This document shows, piece by piece, positions 1-11,259 of a DNA stretch of 64,000 nt. The stretch's first letter is position 1, and each line of letters begins with the position of its first letter. This DNA is from Rhizoclosmatium globosum (Eukaryota > Chytridiomycota > Chytridiomycetes > Chytridiales > Chytriomycetaceae): positions 1-64,000 of the forward strand of contig MCGO01000121.1 of the NCBI GenBank assembly GCA_002104985.1, given 5' to 3'. The translations under genes were made by a program, and so were the position numbers. The notes under the pieces were generated by a model. It saw only the letters and a program-made list of their open reading frames with translations. It was not told the DNA's origin and did not search any database.

Positions 1-108
1 GCTTTGCTCGGTGCGGGATAGTGCAACGACAGCGTGGCCTCGCGCGAGGAGGTATCGGATCAGTGATTTGCCTACAAAGCCACTGCCACCCGTTACAAAC
101 GCTTTCAT
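1..108 (-). CDS. NAD-dependent epimerase/dehydratase (extended SDR), N-terminal fragment
   Basis: The first 36 codons of a reverse-strand gene that runs off the left edge. The peptide opens MKAFVTGGSGFVG followed by SLIRYLLARGH, the glycine-rich dinucleotide-binding turn and first helix of extended short-chain dehydrogenases such as NAD-dependent epimerases. The ATG at 106-108 is right because the fold starts at once with beta-strand 1. Substrate cannot be told without the catalytic YxxxK region. It is a different gene from the 3-beta-HSD-like SDR near 51 kb. Confidence 0.85.
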   Translation of the reverse strand, partial: MKAFVTGGSGFVGKSLIRYLLARGHAVVALSRTEQS

Positions 109-300
109 CGGGTGATTTTAGAACTTAGAAGGAAAATTCTAAATTTCTCTGTAGAACTTTAATTAACTAAAGTACATCCTGTTCTTTTCTTCTATTTTGG
201 TGGCAATCTTCGACGCCACTTCGATACTTAATTTTGAGTAGCCATGCTCAAAATGGCCAGATTTCTGCCACGGCCTCAACTTCGACATAAACACATTTGA

Positions 301-1425
301 ATGTCCCATCTCTTACACCTACTATCGTTTGTTGCGACTGCGGCACTTGCATGGAAGTCTCCTGCCTTCGTCATCAATGAAACGTATGCAGGGTTTCCAA
401 GTTTTGTGCCTCGTGTCCAATGGGGTGCTAACTGGGGATACTGTGGAGAACTCTCATTCATATCATCAGGTTTACTTCTCGGCCAGTACGTTTCACAGTA
501 CGATGCCCGTGGTGCCGCAACAGATTATATGGACCAAACTGAAAACAATTCTCAACTTCGACTTGGTTATTACAACTATCATGGCAGCAGTAAAGCAGGA
601 GAAGACGCACATGCTGGAGATCTGCTGCGTCTGAATGTTGAGCGTTGGGATTGGACAATTGTTGACACTCAAAAACATCTTTTGTGGATCAAGAAACACC
701 TTGTCGCTGGACACAGTGTGACTCTCACTGAATACACTGCTGGTGGGGACAGTGATATCTACGATCACATTGTTACAGCAGTTGCAGTCCATTCCAATCA
801 TCTTCTCGACTTTGAAACGTTTTACCCAGATGACGGTATCACAATCGAAGACCACGGCGGTTCCCTACCAACTTTCAAATTCGGGGACTTTATTGTTACT
901 CGTAAATCGGGCCGGGCAGGCCTTATGAGAGCAAATGCCGAGAGTTTTGTGTACAACTACGCCACTGCAATCACTGGCGTTGCAGATTCAAATGGGGAAA
1001 CATTTCCAGTTAGTATATCCACGGACAAAGTTGCCGAAGACCCCGAAATTAAAGGTGGTTCTACAGTGAGACCTCGTGCATCCAATTTTACACTCACTGT
1101 AACTGCTGGAGGGTTGACGCCAGATGTATTGTACAACTTGTACACATACAATAATTTCAATAAGGTTCCGGGGTGTAATTTCAACGCGAATGCAGCTCAA
1201 GCGTTTAGAGTCGAAAGCATCAAGATTTTGAATGGGACTTCATACGAGTTCAAAGAACAGATCTTAAGTAGTGATATGAGGTTTTACCGCGTTGTGGAGG
1301 CTAATTCGACGACTGACGGAAAGTCTTGTCCGACTGCAAATAAGTTGGTGATTCCAACAGCAAAAAGCAGCTGTTCTAAGTTGACAATCTCATTCACTCT
1401 CGCGTTCCTCTTTTTCTGGATTTAA
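301..1425 (+). CDS. Secreted, probably GPI-anchored, cysteine-peptidase-like (C39/papain-fold) protein
   Basis: An intact single-exon gene of 374 residues. Residues 1-17 form a signal peptide. A WGANWGYCGE segment places a cysteine at residue 48 in the setting typical of C39-like/papain-fold peptidases. A histidine in YDHIVTAVAV about 110 residues later would be the partner. Several N-glycosylation sequons follow, and the C-terminus is a Ser/Cys-rich stretch then a hydrophobic tail (TISFTLAFLFFWI), as in GPI-anchored proteins. Seen: the signal peptide, the Cys and His motifs and the hydrophobic tail. Inferred: peptidase-like fold and surface location. It could be a non-catalytic relative, since the third catalytic residue is not obvious. 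Confidence 0.6.
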   Translation: MSHLLHLLSFVATAALAWKSPAFVINETYAGFPSFVPRVQWGANWGYCGELSFISSGLLLGQYVSQYDARGAATDYMDQTENNSQLRLGYYNYHGSSKAGEDAHAGDLLRLNVERWDWTIVDTQKHLLWIKKHLVAGHSVTLTEYTAGGDSDIYDHIVTAVAVHSNHLLDFETFYPDDGITIEDHGGSLPTFKFGDFIVTRKSGRAGLMRANAESFVYNYATAITGVADSNGETFPVSISTDKVAEDPEIKGGSTVRPRASNFTLTVTAGGLTPDVLYNLYTYNNFNKVPGCNFNANAAQAFRVESIKILNGTSYEFKEQILSSDMRFYRVVEANSTTDGKSCPTANKLVIPTAKSSCSKLTISFTLAFLFFWI

Positions 1426-1565
1426 ATCTCGTGATATTTCTCATTTAGTTGTTTGTAATGAATGTAGTTTTATTTCCCATTTCCCAAATGAACGGATTAG
1501 AATATACAAATGAACTCAGATGTCAACTGTTACCAATAAAAAATAACTTATAAATTGGCAGCTTG

Positions 1566-2883
1566 CTACAAAGCTTGCGCTGCCCCAACGTGAGTAACAG
1601 TGATTGTTACAGGACTCACACAGTCAACCACGTCGACATCCTTCATAACTGGCATCTCTCCAGCCTCATAGTCATCGTCAACTTCTGACTCCTCTTCAAC
1701 AAAGGACGCCGTATCCTCCACGGCGAATTCCTTCAAGTTCAATCCATCCAACAAATACGTCAAATACACCTCAGAAGCCGACGGCCTCCGATTCGTATTG
1801 TACGCTACACAAGTACTTGTAACAGACGGCCGCCTGCTGTGACCACTTTCCTGTTGCTCCTGAAACCGTTCAAGAATATCGTCTTCAGAATCAAGAATAT
1901 TGTCAATGTCGTCGAGGACTTCGGAGTACGTTGAGAGGAGGTGGACGCGTGCGATGGAGGGAATGCTTCCGCGGCGTGGTGCGGAGGGGGTATTTTCGAA
2001 GCTGATTGTAGGTGAGGGGGCGATGATGGGGAGCATTGATGAGTTGTGGATTGTTCTGTGGGAGGTGGATCGTATCAGGGGGATTTGGTTTGTGCCGTTA
2101 TCAGACTCTGAAGGGGTTGAGTGTTGGCTGAGGGTTGAGGACGTAAGGGATACTGAGTCACTGTTCTCTTCAGCATCGGATTTGGAATTTGGTGCGGAGA
2201 TTGATGAGGCAATACTGGTTGGTTGAGCGATGGTGCCAAAAAGAGAACTGAGGAATAGAAGTCAGATTACACATTGCAATTACAAAAGCTTACGTATATG
2301 AGTATCGCCTCGAGAGTAAGTTCTGATACGGTTCGGAAGTGGTATCATGAGCAGAGTCCACGGAATGCAGAGACTCGGAGTCAAGGGCAGTCCCAGATTC
2401 CGTTGATGTTTGCACCTGTGCAACAACTGACTCTTCCTCCAACAGTTGTCCAAGTTCTTCTCGAAGATACGTTTGAGATTCCGGCTGCGATTCAGGAAGG
2501 GGTAACGGTGTCACGTCTGTCGCGATTGTGTCAAGACTTGTCTGTCGAGTCAAGTGGCACGAAACAACAACGTCCTCTGATATATCTTCGTCCTTCTTGA
2601 ACATTTGCATGAACTTTTTCATTCCAGTTGGCTTCCTCTCCAATTTCGCAGACAAAGTTGCTGTTGACGTTGGACGAAACAAGATATCCTTGATGCTTCC
2701 GCGCCTCTGAAGCGAAAACCGTTGAATTGAAGGGTGGAATGGCTCAGTTGATTGATGGATCTGAGTAGGCTGAACGGGCTGGTCAACAGTGTCCAATGCT
2801 GCAGTTTGCCGTGCTTTTGCGCTGAAGAAAGCTCTGAGGGATCCAGTCCGTCGCAGAGAAGCGCTTCGATTTGGTTGAGACAT
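1566..2883 (-). CDS. Disordered Ser-rich protein, family member A (paralogue of the gene at 44.3-45.8 kb)
   Basis: Two exons, 2294-2883 and 1566-2247, with a 46-bp phase-2 intron (GTAAGC...CAG), encode 423 residues. The protein is low-complexity and rich in Ser, Glu and short basic RRxS patches that could be phosphorylation sites. No enzyme domain is visible. Short ordered islands recur in the protein at 44258-45813: a Lys/Phe-rich patch (KKFMQMFKKDE), LLSRRYSYTSLFG exactly across the intron, LLSTYSEVLDDI, YLTYLLDGLNL and a C-terminal beta-like VTITVTHVG. The shared intron position and phase argue for common descent. Function unknown. Confidence 0.75.
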
Positions 2884-3230
2884 TGTTTTTGGAATGGTGA
2901 ATGAATGAACACTTGAAGTCTTGGATGGACGGGGTTGTTTGTCTTCAGAAAGAATGAAACTGAAACAAGGGGCAAACGAAGGTTTTTGTTTGTTTGGCTT
3001 GGTTCGTACCTTGTTCAGACACCAAACTGAAATGAGGACTAAAAGCGGTCACGGTGGCGTGGGAAGCCTCTCACTTGTATCCATTTCACATGATTGATTT
3101 CAAAGATTGGACGGTGGCTTCAGTGTGTCCTTCTCCATTGAAAAGGTCAAGCCAGGGACATTGGGTCTATATAAAATGGCACTGTTTATTCGGGCACTAT
3201 ATGAGGTCTCTCTCTCTTTCTCTATGTAAA
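2884..3230. other. Intergenic: promoter side of family member A, 3' side of the PRM10-like gene
   Basis: No coding sequence is supported here. The segment holds a short pyrimidine run (tctctctctttctct near 3210) and should contain the promoter of the reverse-strand gene starting at 2883. Confidence 0.5.
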
Positions 3231-4634
3231 TTAAATAGTCTGATACTTGTTCTTGGGTCCACGGATAGGGAACACAATGAGGTTTGACAAAAAAAGCCCA
3301 ATCGCAAGAGACATGCAAATCGTCAACATTTGGAATGTGAAGTTTACACCTAGAATGAAACATTAGAGAAGCTTTCGGAAGTTGGAGAGATTCTAACCAT
3401 CAACCACAGAGGTATTCGGGGATGATGAGTTTCCCGCAGGTAAAACTGCCGTACCACCAAAGAATCCCAGAGTTGACTTGACACTTAACGATCCAGGCAC
3501 TTGAATCAGAATCCCAGAAAGAATAGGCGCAATCGCAACGTCATTCGTGATTCGTGCATCTAAAACAAGTTACTTTCAAATTGAAGGACATGAACGAAAC
3601 TCACAAATATTTCCAGTCAATCCAATTGTAAATCCTGCAATCGCAGTAATCGCTGTCGGAGTAGCTGCAAGCTGTTGAACGTAGTTCAAAGCCGTACTAA
3701 CCCCGTACCCAAGGCCGGACGAAAGAACCATGATTGGCCATTGGTGTTTATTCGCTTGGAATAGTAAATTGATTGACATGGACATTGGTACAAAGAATAG
3801 AAGGGACCATAGAGGACTTGTTGGGTCTAATTTTGGAGGAGCTGGGTATGGATCTTTATGACAGAGACGAAACTCGTTAGTTGAAATAGGTACATATCGA
3901 ATTATACTAACTCGAATCCCACAAGACTAAAGCAGAACCAATTGTCATTCCGAAACCCAAAAGCATCGCAATGAAAAGGGCTCCAAAGATGCGCACTGTG
4001 CCGGAAACCATGTTACGCGTTGATAATTCAATAATTGCTATATTTTGAAGTTAATGAATAAAACTGGAGGAACTCTATTGTAGCTACCAATCGTTAACGA
4101 GAGACCAGGAAGAAAGACGGCCAGGGAGGAGAGCGTCACTTTAACATAATCGAATTGAATTCCATTCTTGTGCAAGAATCCCTGAAGTGCACGTGAAATA
4201 AAAGTGGCGACAAGACTGCACAGTTAATTTAGCACAGCGAGTCAGAACGCATGAAACCACCAACCTTCCAACAAACTCCAGCAAGAAACTAAATGTCATG
4301 TGTTTCCCAGCAAGCGACGTCAACACTCCAATCAACAGCCCCAAAAACCCAGCAATAACACTCTCCAACCACGAGATCTGAAACAAGAGCAACGAGATAC
4401 AAAACGACGACACCGGATATGTCAACAAAATCACCCAATCAGGATACCCCTTCGCAACCCTAACCCCCTCCAACAAATCAATCGCATCATCAATCGAAAT
4501 CAGTTTCTCCGTCAACGTCTGACAGAGTGCGTTCACTTGCGCGAGTTTCGCCATATGGATCCCGCCGGGAGCTTTTATAAAGTGTGTGTGTTGGCGGTGG
4601 TCTTCGCCGCCGAATGAGATCATGATTAGGCCGG

Positions 4635-4639
4635 GGAAG
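4635..4639. repeat. Target-site duplication, left copy
   Basis: GGAAG directly before the left LTR, repeated at 11649-11653. Five bases is the usual length for Ty1/copia integrases. Confidence 0.95.
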
Positions 4640-5028
4640 TGTTAACTGCTGCCGGGATGTGTAATTGCACGAGAATTCGTCCGTCCCGAAGAAAAGAGGA
4701 AAACCGACATGTGTTTCACATTGTCGGAATCACGAAATTCTCCGATCCGGTTTGTCAACATCAAAGACCGAACACACAACTACCGGCACACCCAAGCCGT
4801 AATCGGACTTGGACAAGACACGAGCGTTAAGCCGAACACCCAAGCTCCAGCGTCAGTTCTTCCAAAAGCGTAAGTCACGCATCAATCATCTGATCGCGCA
4901 CTAACCGCTTTCGGCGAATTGGCTTAATCGTGTCTCGCTACCGCTGACATACATCACAAGGTAATCAGTTTATTGACATTGTATCCACTCAAGGAATGGG
5001 ACCTATGGTAAGCCCATAGACACCAACA
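4640..5028 (-). repeat. 3' LTR (in element orientation)
   Basis: 389 bp, TG...CA ends. Matches the copy at 11260-11648 over its whole length as far as I can read. Confidence 0.96.
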
Positions 5029-5039
5029 CCCCCTTGTGA
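5029..5039 (-). other. Polypurine tract candidate
   Basis: On the reverse strand CACAAGGGGG abuts the 3' LTR, the position of the plus-strand primer in LTR elements. A near copy (ACAAGGGGGTATAG) lies about 50 bp upstream in element orientation. Confidence 0.7.
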
Positions 5040-5283
5040 CAACAAACTGTTGGCATTGTGATGTTACCAGTTGACTATACCCCCTTGTAAGTCAAGTATC
5101 ATGTTTTCATATTACGTATTAAACCCCCAAATACAGGCGACCTACTCGCGACGTGCGACAAGGGAATTGAACCCAACTGTATTTGTTGCGATGTCAACTA
5201 AGGGTTTAAAACTATTTATTAGATAAGAACACTAAATAGAAATAAATCAATCAACGTATATAACGAAGAAAGAAATAAAACCA

Positions 5284-8200
5284 TTAAAGCGCCCTAAACG
5301 ACTGAGACAGAGTCGAAGGCTCCGCTACACCCGCTCTCACCGCCGCAAAACTACGCATACCAAGTAAACCGAGAAGATAATGGTGTTGAGGACTCGGTAA
5401 AGCTTTTGTCAAGATATCCGCTAACATCAACTCTGTTGGGCACCACAACAACTTCACGGTTGCATTATCAATGTTCTCACGAATGAAATGAGTCTTGATT
5501 TCCATGTGCTTAATACGAGCGTGATGAATTGGATTAACTGCAATCGCAATCACTGATTGATTATCCTGGTGCATAGTGGTAGGTGTGTCAACCTTGAACC
5601 CTAATTCACTCAAGAATCCTCTGAACCAAATAGTTTCCTTGATTCCTTCGACCAACGCACCGATTTCAGCTTCGGTCGAAGATAAGGCAGTCGTAGCTTG
5701 TTTCTTGGAAAACCACACAATCGGGCAACCAAACAACATGAAGATGTATCCACTGCGAGATTTACGATCGTCTTCCTGACCGTAACTAGCGTCTGTATAT
5801 CCGACTTCCCTCATTCCTTCAGGTAACACCATCCGACGTTCTTGATTAAGATCCTCCACAGCAGTGTCGAATACAATCATTTCAGGAGACGCGGATTTTC
5901 GGAAGAATAACCCAAGATCGTGAGTTTTTCGAAGATATAATAGGACACGTAGCGCAGCTTTCATATCATGAATACACGGAGGTGATTTCTGGTACTGAGC
6001 CAATGTGTTGACGGAATACAGAATGTCTAAACGAGTTTGCATCGCCAAGTACAACAATTTCGCGATAAGTCCCACGTACACTGATGTTTCTTCAGGTCCG
6101 AGGTGTTGACTGTTCGGATCATGTTTCCAATCTGTCGCCATAGGAGTCTCCTTCCATTTCTCTTCAGGAATATCCCACACGTTGTGCTCTTCCAGTAAAG
6201 AACGAATGTAGTTTGGTTGTCCAATCCAGATCCCATCTTTCGTATGTTCAACCTGAATCTTCAATATCCATTGAGCAACGCCTAAGTCCTTAATTTCGAA
6301 ACGAGCACGGATTGAGTCTTTGACTTTCTTTATGACTTCCTTGTCACTGCATGCAACGAGGATATCATCAACGTACGTCACGACAAGAATCAGTTTTCGT
6401 GTTTCCGGATCGATTTTAAGGTAGGTGCAAGAGTCAGACTTCATTCGAGTGAATCCTTGTTCAATGAAGAACGCGTCGAGTACTTTCCACCATTCACGCC
6501 CAGCCTGATGTAATCCGTACAGGGATTTGATCAGTTTTGCGTACAGTGGTGTTCCATCGGGAGCGAATTCCTCGAATCCTTGGGGCATTTTCATCCAATT
6601 CGTTTCAGAAAGTGTGCCGTACAGGAATGCAGTCTTAACGTCAAGTTGTTCAACAGTAAGTCCAAAAGCAGCGCTCATGGCCAGTAGGATACGGACCACT
6701 TTGGCTTTCACGACAGGTGAGTGTGTAGAGTTAAAATCAACTTCAGGTACTTGAAAGTTCCCCATAGCGACCAGTCTTGCTTTGAAACGGTCAATGAATC
6801 CATACGGGTTGATTTTGTAATCGAAGACCCACTTAGACGCAATGGCCCGTCTCCCTTTCGGCAAGGGTTCCACTGTATACACTCCTCTATTCCGGATTGA
6901 CTCTATCTCCACGAGCATCGCACGTAGGAAATACTTTCTGAATCGACCTTCAAGAGCTTGTCGAACATTTTTCGGGACTGGAGGGGCTGATGAGATATGG
7001 ATCTCCTCAGTTGGGATATCAGATTCTGCAGCTTCGTCCCAATCAAACTGAAGAGGCGGGAGACGCGCCCGGTTAATTCGTTCGCGATCTTCCTCCAACT
7101 TGCTCAATTTCCCGTCGAATAGTTTGTCAATCTTTTCCAGAGCTTTGTCACGCTTCTTCTCCAAATGAGGATGGCGCACTCCCTTCACGGAATCGATCAA
7201 GTCACTGATTGCATAGAACTCATCAATTTCAGATTCAATTTCTCCAACGACCTCGAGCATCCTCTTGTCTAGGTGAGATTGAACTTCTGAGTCAGAGACT
7301 GTACTTATGTTTTCGAACGCTAATAACCCTCGTTGACGGTGATCTGGACATTTATGGGTTTAGTTGAACTCAAATCCGTTGAGTTCAAGTTATTTACCAT
7401 TAGCGAGAGGGGATCCTACTTCTGCTTGCTCCACAGTGGAGTTCAGTGCAAGAATAGCGTCAATCGCTTCCAGTTTTTCACGGTTTTTGGTCACATTAGT
7501 TACCAGGTTGGCTCGGTGATAGATCAACTTCAGTATGTCCGAATCAACGACTTCCCCTTTCGCAAGCGCAGCTCGAGTACGTTTCCGCAGTCGATATCCG
7601 TCACTTGTGGGTGCTAAGTTGTCATCCTTCCAGTGCGATCCATCTAAGCCCGTTTTCTTGTTTGACGGCGCCGCTGCGAGGAGGGTTTCTTCTTCCTCAG
7701 CATCGGAGTCAGGATCTATGTATTGATATAGTGGTTGGATCAGATGGTAATTGGGCTGATTCGTTGTTACGGATCTTACCATCATCTACAGATTCCAAGT
7801 CACCATCAACTGTCTTACTGGTCACAGGTGTAGTCCGTTGATCATCACCATCATCGTCGGACTCATCTATTTGCAGTTGTCGTAAGTCATAATCTGTTAT
7901 CAACAGCTGTCGGATAAGGGACATCCACTCACCCAACAGTTCCGGCACTTTCTCAAGGACTTCACCCTCAAATTCAATTTGTCCGTCATCTTCAATCAAC
8001 TCATCGTCTGCAAGAACGGTTTCGCCATCCTCGTCATCTGAATCGTCGTCGATTGGTTCTGATGCCTCCGCATTTTCTTCTGGTTCCCAATTCAAGTTTG
8101 TGAACGGGTTCAAATAGGCAGGCTTCAGAGTTTGACCAGGCAGAATTGACTCCAAGAGTCGGATTTGAAATTCCTTGTGAACTTTTCGAGTGCGGTACTT

Positions 8201-11200
8201 ATAGACATACGCGATTCGCGCTTTATGATCGATCCACCCAAGGAAGAACGCGGGCTCAGCCTTATGCCCTGGCTGGCAGCGCTTACTACGTTTCTCCTTG
8301 CGTACAAAGACGGCTACAAGACAACCAAAGATTCTCACCAATTCTGGTTTCGGTTTTTCGCCTGTTTCCAGTTCATGGGGAGATTTGCCATCGTTTCCAA
8401 AAGGTATCATGGTTCCAATCAGACAAGAATATCTCATCGCGTATGGAAACCACAGTTGTTTCTGTCCAGCTACTGAGAGAAAACATTGAGCTCTTTCGCG
8501 ATAAATCCCAAGGGGTCTCTCTGCAGCATTCAATGCCTGTGTATCGGCTGGTGACAATTTCATTGAGATCTGGTTTGGCTCGTGAGTGCGACAGTATTCT
8601 TCAATCTCTTTGCACTTGAGCTCGCCTCCATCTCCTTGAATCACGACCAACTTCTCTTCCAATTCAACTTCTTTGGTTTTGCAAAACGAAATGAAAGCTG
8701 ATTTGAACGTATCCATCCCATTGAGGAACAGACACCAGGCCTTTCGAGTATATTTGTCGTAGATGAATGAACAGTTAGTCTCTCCATTTCGTCCTCGACT
8801 TTTCAGCTGGAACGAATCTTCCGAGATGGTGTGGAAACGCCGGGTTGGTACTGAGCCTACAGATCCTGTCTTCCGCCTTCTGAAATTCACCAATTGACAC
8901 ACTAAGCAGTCGGTTGGGTCCTTCTTGAAGTTGTACGAAATGCCAGCCATCTTCAACGTTCTTTTCACCATCTCCATTCCAACGTGGCCCAAGCGATTGT
9001 GCCAGGTAAGGTACGGAACGTGCTTCGATTTTCCAGTGAATGTTTTTGTACCCAATGTGTTTGCCTTAATCTTGGGTGCGATTGCAGGAGGGGTTCCTTC
9101 CATCAAGTCCAAGTAATAGAGGTTTCCAATGCGTCGTCCAATTTTCAACGTACGGTCTGTCTTTCTCAGGTACAAGTAGACTGCCGAATCGCCGAAAATG
9201 ACGTAATCATCTGTTCCCTTCACAAGCTGGCTGATCGAAATCAGTGTTTCCGCAAGCGCTGGGACCCAGAACGCAGAGACTTCCCTCTTTACTCCACCCA
9301 AATTGAGAGTGATCCATCCTTTCCCTTTAATCGGTACAGGCGAATCATCCCCAAGGTAAACAAATTCGTTATCCAAAAATTCGAAAGTTTCACGATTAAA
9401 GCGCACCAGCGAATCAGTCATCAGGTTTGTTGCCCCCGAGTCCATCATCCCTACCACACCCGTTTTATTATCTCCTTTCTTTGCCACTTTCATTCCTCTT
9501 GCAACACAAATACCATCTTCACTCATTCCCGCTATTTGATCCATCCAATAATTTTCAGATATCGGTTGAGTCGTCGAGGAACTAGAGTTAAATGGTGAAC
9601 CAAAGAGCGGTTGCCCAAAGGTCTGTTTAGATTGTGTTTCAAAGAGGGAGGCGTTTCAGTTTCGAAACTTTCAAACATTAAAACTCACATTGGCTAGGTT
9701 CTTTGCAGCGTTTGCTACTTGCTTCTTATGAATTCCGAGACCCTTTCCAGTTGCATCACCAGTGTTCATTTGAGAGGACTGGCCTTGGGAAACTCCCATT
9801 CGCTTCTGCATGATCTCGAATAAAGCGTTTTTGTTACCAGTCTGCATACTTTGTAGCAACTTTGGACAGGTTGTGAATCCGTGAGTGGAACCATCGTCGC
9901 AAGCTTGGCAAGGCTCAAATTTGGCCTTCTTTGGTGCTTTCGGATTGTTTCCCCCATTTCCTCTCTTATTCCCTGACACCGCGGCTGCTGTAGCGTCTTG
10001 GTTGGCTTTGGCGTCAGCTTTGGCTTGCTGTTGGGCTTGTTTCTTTGCAGCCTGAGCAGCTGCAGCGGTTTCCTTCCTTTCCTTTTCACTTGTCGAAGTG
10101 ATTTCGGATTGTTGGGCACCCGCTGTCAGTTCCTCGTTGGTACAAAGGGTTTGGAGTTCGTCCAACAAGCTGTCACACGTACCAAAGTTGGCGGCAAAGT
10201 CGTTTGATTCCATCTTCTGGCGTATCGGAACGAATCTATGTTGATTTAAACAGATTTAGAAACGTTTCAAAACAGGTAGTTCCGTGAGGCGTGGAACGCC
10301 TCGCTACACCATAATTTTAGAGTTTGAATTTCACCTTAATCCAAAAGAAGTCGATCCGTCAGGGAGGGAGAGCAAGGCTTGGCTCTGTAACAGCTCCTTG
10401 ACGAGGATTCCAATGAAAGTGGATGCAAGTTTGTCTGCGTCTGGAACGTCACCGAGTCCTTTCTTGACTCTCGAGTCAAGGATGGAACAGTTTCGGATCA
10501 CCTTCCGCCAATCACCTACAAACTTTCTCCAGGCTTTGGTCTGGTGTCTCTCCTTTGGGCTTATCGTTGTTTTGAAAACCCGAGCGAACCAGTGGTGAAA
10601 CTGTAGTCCTTTGAATAAAGAACCATTAGTTTCGAATTCCGATTTAAAAAGACCAACGTCACTTACCGCTTCCTTCCAAGTTTGCCATCAGTTTTCTGGC
10701 CACACGGAAAGCGGTGTATAAGTTTGGCTTTTCTTTGTACTCAACCGAACCCTTGATTTCATTCCATCTAGATTCAGGAATGAAAGTCTCAAAGGCACTT
10801 TGGGCTATGTCTTCTTCGGCTCTCCACTCTTTGTACTCAGCCAACTCCTTGGAGTAGGTTTCGTACTCGTAGCGGATGCTCTTTTCGGAGAAATCATAAC
10901 CCTCCAAATCCAATCTAAACTGATTTAGATCCGTCGAATACTTTGTGAATGCTTCTGCCTTGGCAGCATCATCCATATTCGTATAATCAGGAGCAGCAGG
11001 ATAGACAGGTCTTGGATGCGGATTCTTTGCCGTCACAGGGCTCGGGTGAGTCTTCACTACGTCATTGTCTAAATTGTATCCCAGGCCGCTAGCTCGCAGA
11101 AATTTCCCAACCTTGTCCAACTGTTCGCCTACGGTTGCGGGTTCTTCGCCACTCACTTTAGGAGGACGTTTAACACCAGTATCCGCTTTGCGTTCAGTTT

Positions 11201-11216
11201 TCTGTAAGTTGTTCAT
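5284..11216 (-). CDS. Spliced Gag-Pol polyprotein of the copia element
   Basis: Six exons: 10667-11216, 10335-10608, 9689-10235, 7780-9622, 7398-7715, 5284-7319. They sum to 5,568 nt, 1,855 residues plus stop, with every junction in frame. Gag covers roughly residues 1-470, with a zinc-knuckle variant CQACDDGSTHGFTTC (C-x2-C-x5-H-x4-C). Next come the protease DSGA near 515, an HHCC pre-integrase (WHNRLGH...CLVC) near 665, and an integrase core with D, D and E. The reverse transcriptase has YVDD near 1490, and RNase H has YTDAS, TEAE and HQDNQS from about 1685. No frame carries Gag and Pol together without splicing, and there is no frameshift site of the Ty1 kind. No disabling mutation was seen. 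Confidence 0.93.
7320..7397 (-). other. Intron 5 of gag-pol (78 bp), before reverse transcriptase
   Basis: GTAAAT...TTATTAG with a CAACTAAAC branch-like site. TAA in frame two codons in. Confidence 0.85.
7716..7779 (-). other. Intron 4 of gag-pol (64 bp), after integrase
   Basis: GTAAGA...ACATAG, phase 1, length not a multiple of three. Confidence 0.85.
9623..9688 (-). other. Intron 3 of gag-pol (66 bp), Gag/Pol boundary
   Basis: GTGAGT...AAACAG, phase 0, TGA in frame six codons in. Retention would end translation at the end of Gag. Removal continues into protease. Confidence 0.87.
10236..10334 (-). other. Intron 2 of gag-pol (99 bp)
   Basis: GTGAAA...CATAG. In-frame stop (TGA) at the donor. 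Contains the hairpin at 10276-10307. Confidence 0.8.
10276..10307 (-). other. Hairpin inside intron 2
   Basis: Perfect 7-bp arms GAGGCGT/ACGCCTC with a 3-nt loop, flanked by a further GTAG/CTAC pairing. It is the only strong local fold I noticed among the five introns. Confidence 0.6.
10609..10666 (-). other. Intron 1 of gag-pol (58 bp)
   Basis: GTAAGT...CAAAG with an ACTAATG branch-like site. Length is not a multiple of three and the unspliced frame ends two codons into it. Confidence 0.85.
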
Positions 11217-11236
11217 TTCTGGGACGACGGTGATGA

Positions 11237-11259
11237 GGATGCTAAGACGAACGCTTTTG
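11237..11259 (-). other. Primer-binding-site position, not of the standard TGG type
   Basis: The sequence after the 5' LTR reads CAAAAGCGTTCGTC on the reverse strand. It does not start with TGG, so it does not pair with a CCA-ended tRNA. Its complement ends ...AACGCTTTTG, which resembles the 5' anticodon arm and loop of a tRNA with anticodon UUG (Gln), as in the half-tRNA priming of copia and Ty5. The tRNA assignment is a guess. Confidence 0.4.

Noticed and set aside
4639..4830. 63-codon open frame starting MLTAAGMCNC in the LTR, repeated at 11259-11450
   Set aside because: It is simply the LTR read in one frame, on the strand opposite to the element. It recurs because the LTRs are copies.
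8984..9598. 204-codon forward open frame inside the element
   Set aside because: Antisense to protease and integrase, no recognisable motif.
5284..11216. Programmed ribosomal frameshifting in the retrotransposon instead of introns
   Set aside because: The gaps are 58-99 bp with good donors, branch-like sites and acceptors, and skipping them restores every frame. A frameshift would have to cross stop-containing spacers at five sites.
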